Shown: positions 44,250 through 54,253 of the stretch, one piece after another
Numbering within the stretch: position 1 is the stretch's first letter
How the letters are laid out: every line of letters starts with the position of its first letter
NCBI GenBank assembly: GCA_964017065.1
Contig: OZ024783.1
Span: forward strand, 10,382,885-10,446,884
DNA length: 64,000 nucleotides
Reading direction: 5' to 3'
DNA from: Haliclona indistincta
Taxonomy: Eukaryota; Porifera; Demospongiae; Haplosclerida; Chalinidae
The notes under the pieces: model-generated
Databases searched by the model: none
Seen by the model: only the letters and a program-made list of their open reading frames with translations
What the model was told of the DNA's origin: nothing
Translations under genes and position numbers: made by a program

Positions 44250-45060
44250 TTACTGTTTCACTGCTAGCCATTAGTCTTGTGGTGATAAAGTAAAATATAC
44301 AAGTAAAACCAAGTTCATGTTTACAGTGATAGTGGTGGGCGATGGCCCAACATCAAACTCTCAATACTAAACTTTAGTTTGTCCTCTTAGCTCTACATAA
44401 CTAATTCTTACACTCTGTCTATACTTCTTAGATAGATAATAACAGTTTCAGTAATTGATTAAATCTCTACTAAGCTGTATCAAAATTGTCATTTTTGATA
44501 TCGTCCACCATCAGCCAATAGTGTGAGACCGACTGTGAGATGAAAAAATTCTTGACAAATGATTATCAAAGAATTGGGGTAAGTTATTCAGAAAGCTGCT
44601 TGCCGGCTTCAAATATTGCATGTCACGATTATAAGAAAACTTGCTGAGAAATCTGTGGTCAAGTACATTGCTCTGGGAGAGCCAAGAGCAGTGCTGTGGT
44701 CATTGCTTATAGAGCCTTTTAATAAACAATATCCTGTGGTACTAGTGGGCCTCAATTCAGCACCTATAGTGCATGACTATCATAGGATTTTGTAGCTAAG
44801 TGTACATATACAACAAGACAGCGGCAATTAAATTTTGTGTCTAAAGTCGAACTGCAAAATTAAATTCCCACCTCATTGTCATAAGGTGCCAGCCATACGG
44901 TGTGCATTGAGAGTAGCAACACTATTCATAGTACTTCTTTGAATAGCATGACTGTACACATTTTAATGTTAGGATCACTCTGTATCATTGAATAGTAACA
45001 CATCTGTACACAAGAAATCTATGTAGAGCTACTTTAGACTTTAATCCTTATGAGCACATT
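44250..45060. other. Unit II spacer with remnant of dioxygenase start
   Basis: 44250-44275 keeps only the first codons of the dioxygenase 5' fragment (MASSETVNS) after an internal deletion relative to 36698-36964. The rest aligns with 36965-37735 and is noncoding. Confidence 0.55.
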
Positions 45061-45199
45061 GAAATTAGCTGCTACAGTTATAATAATGTTCAACTACACA
45101 CTGTCAATGACAGTTAATAGTCTTATTCAGCATCTTCATTTCCTTTTTTTCTCTTTCCTTCATTTTCTTTGTTGTATTCGTTTTCTTTCATTTTGCTGC

Positions 45200-46469
45200 T
45201 CTCTTTGATGTTGGTTCACTTTGTCCATTGGCAAATTCTTCACCGATAATATGTAGAGGTGACCTATCGCTCCATTTAGGTACAGTAACTAAAATAGCTG
45301 CAGCCATGTACAAAGTCTCTGTACCATCGCATTCATGTTCGGGGCCAAAATCAGGAGCTGCAAAACCTGGTACTTTCTACTTAAATTCCTGGCACCAGAT
45401 GATACCTTCAGCATTTTTATAACCATGACGATAAAACCACTTCTTCCAGGAATATATTTCAATCCAAAGTTCGGATCCTTGTTCGCCATCTCATAGTGAA
45501 ACTGGCAATGAAACAAACATTCCTGTATGTCATAATTATCGTCAAAGTCCTTAGCACTAACAATGGACTTCACTTCTACTTCGAGCCCAAGTGAAGTAGC
45601 AGCTAACATCACCATACGATCAGATCCCTTCAGTAGAATTTTGGGGTCTTTTGACTCTCCAATCTCTTCAAAAACATATGAATGTTGACAGGCAAAACCA
45701 AGGACACCACCTTCACGTAGGAAATGTGGCTGACCTAGTGCTGCCTTGAGATTTTGGTACAATGGAGTGGTAGTAACATCCAATGAAGGAACTGGATTAA
45801 GCTGGTCACAATGGTAGAGGTTATAGGTTAAAGTCACACGATAGCCATTGGTAACTGGAAGTATTTCGTGTTCCACATCACTGAAGAATGCTGCCCACTG
45901 AATGACAGGATCACTAGTTGGTGAGGACCAGTAACCTCTTGACCTTGGTGTCTAGTAACAAGTGATCCTCCAGTGAACTGTGAAGGTAAACACACAACCA
46001 GACTACCAAACATGTCACCTCCACGAGGAGTGTCAACATGAGCCTTGAAGCATCCAGTAGGACCACTGTACACATTCATCTTGTACAACTCAGCTCGAAT
46101 ATTGAGAACATCTGGAACTAACAACACACGTACTTCTCCAATAATTCCACAGTCTGAAAGGTGAAATGAAGTAAAGAACTTTTCTGGCTCTAATGCATAA
46201 GCGTCTCTGTAACTCTTGTCAGTAACTGTTTCCTTTCCTTTTCCAAAACTAGCAACACTAGAGGATTCAATAAGCTTGAGAATATCAGCATCTTGCAAAC
46301 CAGGAAAAGCAACAGTATTCCATTGTCCAACTTTGTTGAGATAAGCAGCTTGTACTTTAGAAGGTGTTAGAATACTACCACCACAGGTAAATCGTTCAGT
46401 AGCTATCTCTCCCAAAGACTTCACAATCTGAGAATTGGCCATCTCCTCTAAAGATCGTCCTTCAGCCAT
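45200..46469 (-). pseudogene. Dioxygenase family pseudogene, near full length
   Basis: Starts MAEGRSLEEMANSQIVKSLG at 46469 and matches the intact gene at 7802-9049 closely. It keeps HVDTPRGG, but 7 bp (TCATAAG on +) are missing near 45931, shifting the frame right after QEVT. The HEI and YRVTLTYNLY motifs continue in the next frame. A second shift occurs near 45450 and an in-frame TAG replaces Gln in EFK-Q-KVPG near 45378. The 3' end resembles the unit fragments (AAAILVTVP) rather than the gene at 7802, so it may be a chimera. Confidence 0.8.
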
Positions 46470-46611
46470 CTTCTGATTCACCAAAGAAAAACTCCTAACA
46501 GCACGCCTCAATACTTTTCCACAACGTAGCAGCTGCATACTGTAAATCCAGAGTCTAAATAAGATGTTGAACAGCACTGAAGATGCACACTTAAATAGAA
46601 TACTGTAGTGC

Positions 46612-46722
46612 CGACTCAGCAATAGCACAATTTCATAATTAGTATATTCTAGTGCAGTGCTGTTGTGTTGTCTATTGTTTGTGTATTGTGTGTCAGTGCT
46701 CCACTGTGCTGTTTCTTATTGT
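46612..46722 (-). mobile_element. LINE 3' remnant
   Basis: Matches 11615-11727 (ACTCAGCAATAGCACAATTT, GTGCTCCACTGTGCTGTTTC) next to the dioxygenase upstream region, as at the 7802 locus. Confidence 0.6.
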
Positions 46723-47834
46723 AACAGTAATGGACCATCTCAGCACTTGTTCATTTCTGCTGACAGATGGTAAAACCCCCAGAATAGCTGAATTCCAGGA
46801 ATTCCCCAGTATTATTGGTTGACACAGAAAGACTAAGTGTATGGGTGGGGCCCGTGTTACAGCAACACTGACATACAGCTAACTGCATACAACATTCATA
46901 CATATACTCATACTCTTTGATAAGTGGAGCAAAAGCGCCTTGACAACCGTCAGTCCTGCATAGAACATGGAACATCTCTATCACACATATCGGGCTGGCG
47001 TGCACTTTTTGAGCATGCGTTTTCACACCAAAACCACGTACATACACTCGATCATGGCGTGTACTACCATAGTACTAAAGCGTGTTCACTTTGGCAGCTG
47101 CTTTTCATTGTTCCCGTCCTGTCTGTCTACTTTACTGAGCAACAGAAGAGGCAGGCTATATAGTGTGTGTCAGTTCTACGAGCGACGACTCCAACAACTG
47201 CCTAATGTGGAGTACCAGTGATTCAGACTCGAGTGTAGAACTGAAGCCAAGAGTGAAGAAGCGTAGGTATGTTACACACATGCCAGTAATTGTAATGCCA
47301 ATAACGTCTTGTCATCATAGATTGACTGATAGCCTGATTGATGAACTGAGTGATAATGTTATAGACTGCAACAGCAACAAGTAATTCTGAGCAAACATAT
47401 TGGTAGTGTGTGGTCAGTAATAATGTAATTTGTAATTTTGGTCTACAGAGTAGAAGCTGTGGGTAGTACCTCGTTTCAACCTATAGTCGTCTGATGAATG
47501 CGCTTCAGATCTAGAAGAACTTAACGATAATAATAATAAACATTAAAAGGGAGAACACAGATGGTGACAGCCAAGATGAGGAGGAGAGCCAAAAGTAACA
47601 GTTTACTTAGCGCCATCTATAGGCTCGTCAATTTTGCAAAACTGAATCGTGAATCAATGCGCATTTGTCCCGTACAGTAGCACCATGAATTCACCTTTAA
47701 AACCCTCTAATATTAATTTGGTAACAATCACAAATTGCAGCCATAATTAAGTGAAAGAACTGAAGCAGTAGGCAACATCTATAGTAATGAGACATCAAGT
47801 CAGTATCACTATGCTCACAAACAGATGGTTTATC
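46723..47834. other. Noncoding or unrecognised region
   Basis: Short + strand ORFs (47163-47384: SSTSDDSNNC, STSDSDSSVELKPRVKKRRY) have an acidic/Ser then basic composition that could be an exon, but there is no family match. Otherwise nothing seen. Confidence 0.3.
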
Positions 47835-48085
47835 ATTAGAATCATCTAATTTCGTCTAATCTCTTCATTTAGATAATCTTCAACAGCTCTATCGTGTAGG
47901 GATGACATTTGCTCCATTTAGGCATATCACCAGAATAGCTGCAGACATGTAGCAGGTTTCTGCCGAAGGATCATTACTATAGGTGGGCGCTGTAATAGCT
48001 GGTACCATCTCCTTAAATGTTTGGCACAAGAGAATATTTCAGTACTTCTGTATCCATTGTTTTCAAAAACAGCTTTCGGTTATCT
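47835..48085 (-). pseudogene. Dioxygenase family, 3' fragment
   Basis: Decayed C-terminal coding sequence closest to the 7802 gene: TCTATCGTGTAGGGATGACATTTGC-like region (SSLHDRAVEDYLNEEI) and the AGAATAGCTGCAGACATGTAGC segment. Frameshifts and stops throughout. Confidence 0.6.
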
Positions 48086-48344
48086 CCCTCTCCTATTACT
48101 GCATCAGTCGCCCAACCCATGATATATGCGATTACAACTGTGATTTCCAATACAATGCATCGGTATACACAATAATAATAATATTGTGTTACTTCCTGTC
48201 CAACATCAAAGGCACCACCAGGACTATATAATTTCACAAGCGTAATAATTATTGAACGAACAATAAATTTCATGTAGCATGCGCCCCCGCCTACACAAGT
48301 CACCCGAGCGCTTTACAAGTTTGATGTCATCCAGGAAGCAACAT

Positions 48345-48436
48345 TTAATGTTGGTGAGTTGTGCTTTACATGATTTATGGCACTTGACCATGCCCTCATG
48401 CCATAAATCAGGTTAAGCACTCCACCCCAACATTAA
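48345..48436. ncRNA. miRNA-precursor-like hairpin (candidate)
   Basis: 92-nt imperfect inverted repeat, arms of about 38 nt with about seven mismatches and a 16-nt loop. The 5' arm begins TTAATGTTGGTGAG and ends TGATTTATGGCA; the 3' arm begins TGCCATAAATCA. Size and bulges resemble an animal pre-miRNA, but a small MITE fits equally well. No expression evidence. Confidence 0.3.
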
Positions 48437-48869
48437 GTTATACCATTGTGGTGCATTAGTGAGGCAGTACAGACAGTCTGGCAAATGCTGCACAGTGAAC
48501 TCAGTGAGGAAATCATAGACTTCATCATCAAAATATCTCTGCCGCCATGCCACCAGTGACGGCTGATTACAGCCTTATTCACATGTATGGTGAATCTGGC
48601 ATTACTCCAAGATAGCAAGTTGTTCTCAACTTTTGGAGTTAGCATAGGCACAGTTCTAAGGAATCTGCTTTTGAATATTCATGAGGTTCATAAACCTTAT
48701 TTCATAAATGAATTTTATCCGGTCAGTGAACTCAGCCAACACACTGCCTCCATAAAAGTGGTGATCAATGATGCATTGCCAACCTCCTCTAGTTCATCGC
48801 ATTCATGCACGTGTTCATGATAGTCACATGAAATCTTGTATAAACATAAATACCAGACTTGACTGACAG

Positions 48870-48995
48870 ATGTTGACAGTGAGAGCCAGGTGCTTCATCC
48901 ATACCTGGTGCAGGTGTGGATGTGTGGAGCCAGGTGCAGGTGCTTCATCCACACCTGGTGTGGTTTCATCCACACCAGGTGTGGATGAAACCTGC
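48870..48995. repeat. CAGGTGTGGATG minisatellite with perfect 20-bp palindrome arms
   Basis: Variants of CCAGGTG and CATCCACACCTGG repeat in both orientations. 48944-48963 and 48970-48989 are perfect 20-bp inverted arms around a 6-nt loop. Confidence 0.8.
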
Positions 48996-49486
48996 TGTGT
49001 TGAATTGGCAATTAAGCACATTCCATGCTTAGAGTATGTACAATATAGATGAAAATATTATCGATCAAAGTATTTTTAGAGTATGTCAAACAAAGACGAT
49101 GAAAATGATACCAAACATGCCAAAATTATATTATTAATCACATTATTATTAGAGCAAATTATGATCAAATAATTATTGTCTGACAACACAGCGTCTATTC
49201 CTATTATTTCCTAATACTACTCAATACCACATCATGCAATGTTCACCCACGCAAATCCATCATTTTGTGTTCAACGTCTATTTCATTCTTGTCCTTTAGC
49301 TGCCAGAATCACCATGCTATGAATCATCGGATTGTTTAAGTTCCAAGATGAGTGTCCAAGTGCCTTCAAGGATGGATGAGAATTTAATGGTAGGATTCAT
49401 TGATCAATCTGCACGAATCGCACTTAGTTAAATCAATCAAGCTTAGTCCTATCCCTTGACATTCTTTACGCACATACTAAGAACGT

Positions 49487-50016
49487 TCCGGTTTCAAAAT
49501 TCTTATTTACAAAATAATGTGTAGGTTATTTTATATTCGAGCAAACAGATGACCAAGATAATTTGAGTGTTTTTTTTTGCTTTTAAAAAACAGCAAATGA
49601 AAGAGTTCACTCTTCAGACTCGCCCTTTCGCTTGGAGAGTGGTGTGAGCAAAGCAATGCATTCATGTCCAGCTACATGTGTGCATTTAAAAAATGATAAT
49701 CTGTTTGCTTGCATGCTTCCATGGTTCCACTGCTTTTAGTGCACCACTGTTTGAATCTGTGCACCTTTGGAGATACATTCTTTAAATCTATGAAGTGATG
49801 TAAAGCACACCTGTGCATGGTTGTAATTGTGTGGTTTCTGGTTACATATGGTTGTGTGGTTTCTGGAACATGGTTGTGTGGTTGTGTGGTCACACAAGTT
49901 GTGTGGTTTCTGGTTACATGCTGCAATGCTTGTAATAACTGATCACAAATACTCTAGTACCTATAATACACAGTGGATGTCTCTGGAATTCAACTTAGCT
50001 AGTTTAGTGTAGCACA
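49487..50016 (+). promoter_or_regulatory. Upstream region of the 50017 5TM gene
   Basis: Homologous to the upstream DNA of 21534 and 12795. TATAATA at 49962-49968 lies 55 bp before the ATG. A minisatellite of GGTTGTGTGGTTTCTGG-type units (49822-49922) is expanded here relative to the paralogues. Confidence 0.6.
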
Positions 50017-50832
50017 ATGCCAGCGTTCTGTTATAGCTATAGTGTTATGGTCATCCTCAAGATTCTACCAGCTATACTTGTTTCCATCACAATTTCACTA
50101 AGTTGCGTTATACCTATATGCTGTCAGAACATCAAGAGGACAAGCAATATTCGCAAAATAGCTGAAAGTGCTACAGAAATCATTCTCGGCAAAATTCTGA
50201 AAAAACGCAGAAATGAAGAAGGAGATGAATCCTATATTGTATTCAACTACAAAGCTCCTAATACACACGTATTCATACTGTTCTCAATATTGATTCAATT
50301 GATTAGTATTGCTATGATTCAGTTCTGGGATACGTTCCTACTAAGTGACACTTTTGGCTGCACACCAAATGGCTTTGCCTGTTGCTACAGTTTAAATACA
50401 ACATTTAGTCAACCCTTGGACTGCCACAATACAACCTACTTAAAAGAAAACAACATCAATTTCATCATTTGTTACAGATATGTTTTCAGACTAGGAGCAG
50501 CCACTGGGTCAGCACTTGGTACAGTGACAACCACTGTTATATTGTTACTGGTCATTACTTGGATTCTTCTGAAGTGTTCCAAGGGAGCCAACCGAACAGT
50601 GCGTAGACGATGGTGTACTGCAATCACACAAGTTATAATGATATTGACAACCATAGCTGTTACTGGTATACTGATCTATTTGGAGTTGGAAACACATCTA
50701 TTAACACCTTCCAGTGTGATTAATGCTATCGGTAAAGTCTATCCTACAGGAGCAATAATATGTCTTTACATGTTCCACTTTCAATGGTGGCTATTTGAAA
50801 AGATTGCTGATGACAATGATCAGACACCATAA
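50017..50832 (+). CDS. 5TM-family membrane protein, short tail, 271 aa
   Basis: Intact representative of the subfamily that includes the pseudogenes at 12795 and 21534. Spans are about residues 10-34, 88-110, 166-189, 203-225 and 242-256. Conserved parts: ICCQNIKRTSNIRKIAESAT (basic cytosolic helix), YIVFNYKAPN, FWDTFLLSDTFGCTPNGFAC, LDCHNTTYLKENNINFIICY and GAATGSALGTVTTT. Four or five loop cysteines and sequons NTT and NAT-like sites point to an extracellular loop. The tail is short (FEKIADDNDQTP), unlike the long acidic tails at 4783 and 24363. Single exon. AATAAA at 50863-50868. Function unknown. Confidence 0.78.
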   Translation: MPAFCYSYSVMVILKILPAILVSITISLSCVIPICCQNIKRTSNIRKIAESATEIILGKILKKRRNEEGDESYIVFNYKAPNTHVFILFSILIQLISIAMIQFWDTFLLSDTFGCTPNGFACCYSLNTTFSQPLDCHNTTYLKENNINFIICYRYVFRLGAATGSALGTVTTTVILLLVITWILLKCSKGANRTVRRRWCTAITQVIMILTTIAVTGILIYLELETHLLTPSSVINAIGKVYPTGAIICLYMFHFQWWLFEKIADDNDQTP

Positions 50833-50862
50833 AATTGTGTGCAAGTTTGTGATGCACTTCAT

Positions 50863-50868
50863 AATAAA
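50863..50868 (+). terminator. Polyadenylation signal AATAAA
   Basis: 31 bp after the stop codon of the 50017 gene, in CATAATAAAGTT. Confidence 0.55.
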
Positions 50869-51061
50869 GTTGAATGTTAAATCATGCACTGTGTGAATTG
50901 ATAAGGTACAATGTTAAATCACGCACAAGAAGAGGACACAACATAAGTTATAAAAGTATATTGTACATGTATACTGTATTCTAGTTTGTATGCTATTGAT
51001 TTTTTAGAATTAAATATTGTGTATCAAGTCAATTATTCATAAACAAGACATACCATATTAC

Positions 51062-51352
51062 ACAAGTAATAAAATCATTTTAAACAAAATGGAAGAGATT
51101 TAGGGTTGGTACATTTATCGAAAAAGTATGGAAACAAGATTTTGAAATGAAAAGGATTGTAACAATAGCAGTGTAATGATACCTCCTATTAAATTAACCA
51201 CAACTATCGAAAGCAGTTAATTTAGGGAGGTATCATTACACTGCTATTGTTACAATCCTTTTCATTTCAAAATCTTGTTTCTATACTTTTTCGATAAATG
51301 TACCAACCCTAAATCTCTTGCATTTTGGTTAAAATGTTTTTTATTACTTGTA
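51062..51352. repeat. Long palindrome, about 125-bp arms
   Basis: Arms about 51062-51185 and 51224-51352 (ACAAGTAATAAAA, GAGATTTAGGGTTGGTACAT, GGATTGTAACAATAGCAGTG, ATGATACCTCC) flank a spacer of about 38 bp. Confidence 0.9.
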
Positions 51353-52237
51353 AAACACTTATGCTAATACAGTGTATAAAGATCAGCTGACTGCATTTCG
51401 GCGATCATCAGCTATAATAGGCGACTAGCAGCACTGCATGCAACACGTATCATGCAACATTAGCTAAGCTTAGGCTAGTATTCTTATTCTTACAAGCCTG
51501 AACAGACAAATCCAGTGTAACAGTGAAGATTTGCTCGTTGTTTGCTGTGAACACTGCTAGTGGCAGCAGCACTTGCGTTCCAATCAATTTATACTAAGGT
51601 GCGCTTGTATTAGAATAATTATATACACGGGCGTGTAACGGAGTTCAAAGGAATGGAGTCTGTTATGGACCAAAAATCGCTGTTTTCCTGAAAATACTCG
51701 TTTCTGCTAGTGTTTTAGGCTTAAATAGATATCAGGTGCACTGCTCCCAATGACTAGTGTACTTTCTGTGTAGGTTTTGTCTCGAATAGCTCACTAGCCA
51801 CGGCGCTAGGCTCTCTGAAGAAGAAGAATAAGAAGAAGAAAGAAGATGAACAAACGGGTGACCACGTGAACTCTGGTTTATCACCTTAGACCTGGTTTCT
51901 TTTGCTTCTGAAGGTCTCTTTGTAATCGCACAAATCGTGCAAAGAGCTTCAGAACGTTAGATTAGCTTGAAACGCCCGTACGGCGAAGATATGGCTGTGC
52001 CGTACTTAGTGCCTCCAGGCGAGACGCCATCTTGTCATGCCCATAGCAACTGACCTTATAGTCTTTATTAGTAGACTCATTGCAAGCGCTTATCTCTTAG
52101 GATAGCCCCTAGGTAGTTAAAATACCCCTGATGTCGTCAACAGCCAAGATATACGTGAATTATTGCGTTTAGCCTAAGTGTAGCCGCCATCTTGTTTTCC
52201 GCCCAACCCTAAATATGCCACGTCTACCGCGTGGCAT
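51062..52237. mobile_element. Composite foldback transposon, family H, copy 3 (reversed)
   Basis: The right end, read on the - strand, is a hairpin (ATGCCACG/CGTGGCAT, 52214-52237) followed by TTTAGGGTTGGG and CAAGATGGCGGCTAC; a TTCTTCTTC tract lies at 51822-51848 in complement. The left end is a palindrome (51062-51352) whose arms carry TTTAGGGTTGG. Direct duplicates of host sequence (about 50955-51050 and 52238-52330, TTCTAGTTTGTATGCTATTG) lie on both sides. Confidence 0.55.
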
Positions 52238-52337
52238 AGTAGAAGTATATTGTATTCTAGTTTGTATGCTATTGATTTTGAGAATTAAATATTGTTTATC
52301 AAGTCAATCATTCATAAAACAAGACATAGCATAATTA

Positions 52338-53302
52338 ATTTTTATTACATAATATTATTATTAATTTTTATTCTTCTCAATTACGGAAAAGTACATAACA
52401 AGCATTCAATGGTGTGAATATACTCAAAACTGTGCACACATGTGAGCTGAATACTGCAAGTTATGTGCCCGGTCTCTGAGGCAGTACGGGATATATTTAT
52501 CCCAATCGCCGAAGAGACTGGGAGTTAAAAGCGATTTTTTCATGTTCCATTTTATTGTATTTCTCAATAGATACTAGTACATAGACAATGTAAAAAAGTT
52601 TTAGCAAGCTAGTTCAAACAGTCCCAGAGTTATAGCAAGCTAAAAAAGCATGTACTCCCACGCAAAATTAAGTGGGCGTGTCAATTAATGATGTAGGTCA
52701 GGACCTAAAGGTTGATGGCTGGTCAGATGATAAAGAAAATGAGCCAGTTGAGAAGAGAAAAAGGTTAAGTCTCAACAAGAAGAAGCCTGCGGAGCAGCAG
52801 TCTTTCGCTGGGCGGGTTACGTCAATATGAGAAGGTGACAACAACTCAACAGCAAGCTGTTTGTCATGTGCTATCTGTGAATACAAATTCTACTTATGAC
52901 AACGAAGTTTCACGCATGAGCTTTCCTTCAACTTCTTCAGCAGTACCAAGCTCACATTCAACTTCAGCTTCACAAGTTGTACCAAGCACACCTACAACAG
53001 CTGCAGCTCTACCGCAAATGAATTTTAGCTCTTGCTCGGTTCACATTTATCAAGGCACTACCCCTTCGTGCAAGAATTGAGCTGATGGCAGCCATTTGAC
53101 TAACTCTTTGCTTTCTATTATAATTATCATTATATTATGCAATTTATTATGCATTACCCTCTTGAAATATAGCATTACCCTCTTGAAATATAGAATTAAC
53201 CACTCTAAATATAGCACCTCCACTTGTGATATTGCATTGATGTAAATGTAGCTTATTTAGAACACATCAATATCCTTAGCAACCACATAGCAACGGGATA
53301 TA
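52338..53302. other. Noncoding region
   Basis: No gene recognised. A Ser/Thr-rich ORF at 52835-53080 (MSFPSTSSAVPSSHSTSAS) has no match to the other families and may be a stray exon or chance. Confidence 0.3.
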
Positions 53303-53559
53303 AGTGTACATATACAACAAAACAGCGGCAATTAAAATTTGCATCTGAAGTCGAACTGCAAAATTAAATTCCCACCGCATTGTCATACGGTGCCATCCAT
53401 ACAGTGTGCATTGAGAGCAGCAACACTATTCATAGTACTTCTTTGAATAGCATGCACACATTTTAATGTTAGGATCACTCTGTATCATTGTATTGTAACA
53501 CATCTGTACACAAGAAATCTATGTAGAGCTACTTTAGACTTTAATCCTTATGAGCCCAT

Positions 53560-53939
53560 TGAAATTAGCTGCTACAGTTATAATAATGTTCAACAACACA
53601 CTGCCAATGACAGTCGATAGTCTTACTCAGCATCTTCAATTGCTTATTTTTTCTCTTTTCTTCATCTTCTTTGTTGTCTTTGTTTTCTTTCGTTTTGCTG
53701 CCCTCTTTGATGTTAGTACACTTTGTCCATTGGCACATTCTTCATCGATATCATGTAGAGGTGACCTATCGCTCCATGTAGGTACAGTAACTAAAATAGC
53801 TGCAGCCATGTACAAAGTTTCTGTACCATGGAATGAATCATGGGTAAAATCAGGAGCTACAATACCTGGTACCTTCTGCTTAAATTCCTGACACCAGATG
53901 ATACCTTCAGCATTTTCATAACCGAAATAGCGCAAAAGA
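53560..53939 (-). pseudogene. Dioxygenase family, 3' fragment, unit III
   Basis: Encodes YFGYENAEGIIWCQEFKQK, TLYMAAAILVTVPTWSDRSP and a lysine-rich end (KRKKTKTTKKMKKREK). Cut at 53940 at the same point as the copy at 38112, so the truncation predates duplication. Confidence 0.75.
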
Positions 53940-54253
53940 TACAAATAGTTTGACTAGCTTGCTGCCTAGTGTGCAGTGGTGCCATGTTTTTTATACCCGC
54001 CCACGCACCAGGTAAGTACGCAAATTTGAAAATCTCGCTACATCAAAGAAAATTATTCATATCATAGTTATAAATGTCTATACTACTCGTACTGTATATA
54101 CACTACCACTATTACACATTAGGATCACTTGTGCATTACCAGTAAAAAAACTCAACAACAAGACTGAAGCTAATTTAAAGTCAAATGGCTAGAAAGATGG
54201 TGTCCAGAAAGAGCTACTCATAGCCATAATGTGTGCACACGATAAGAAGCAGC

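Larger units (their letters stand above)
38113..45430. repeat. Segmental duplication, unit II
   Basis: Second tandem copy of the receptor/dioxygenase unit, lacking the nested family H insertion and most of the dioxygenase 5' fragment. Confidence 0.75.
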
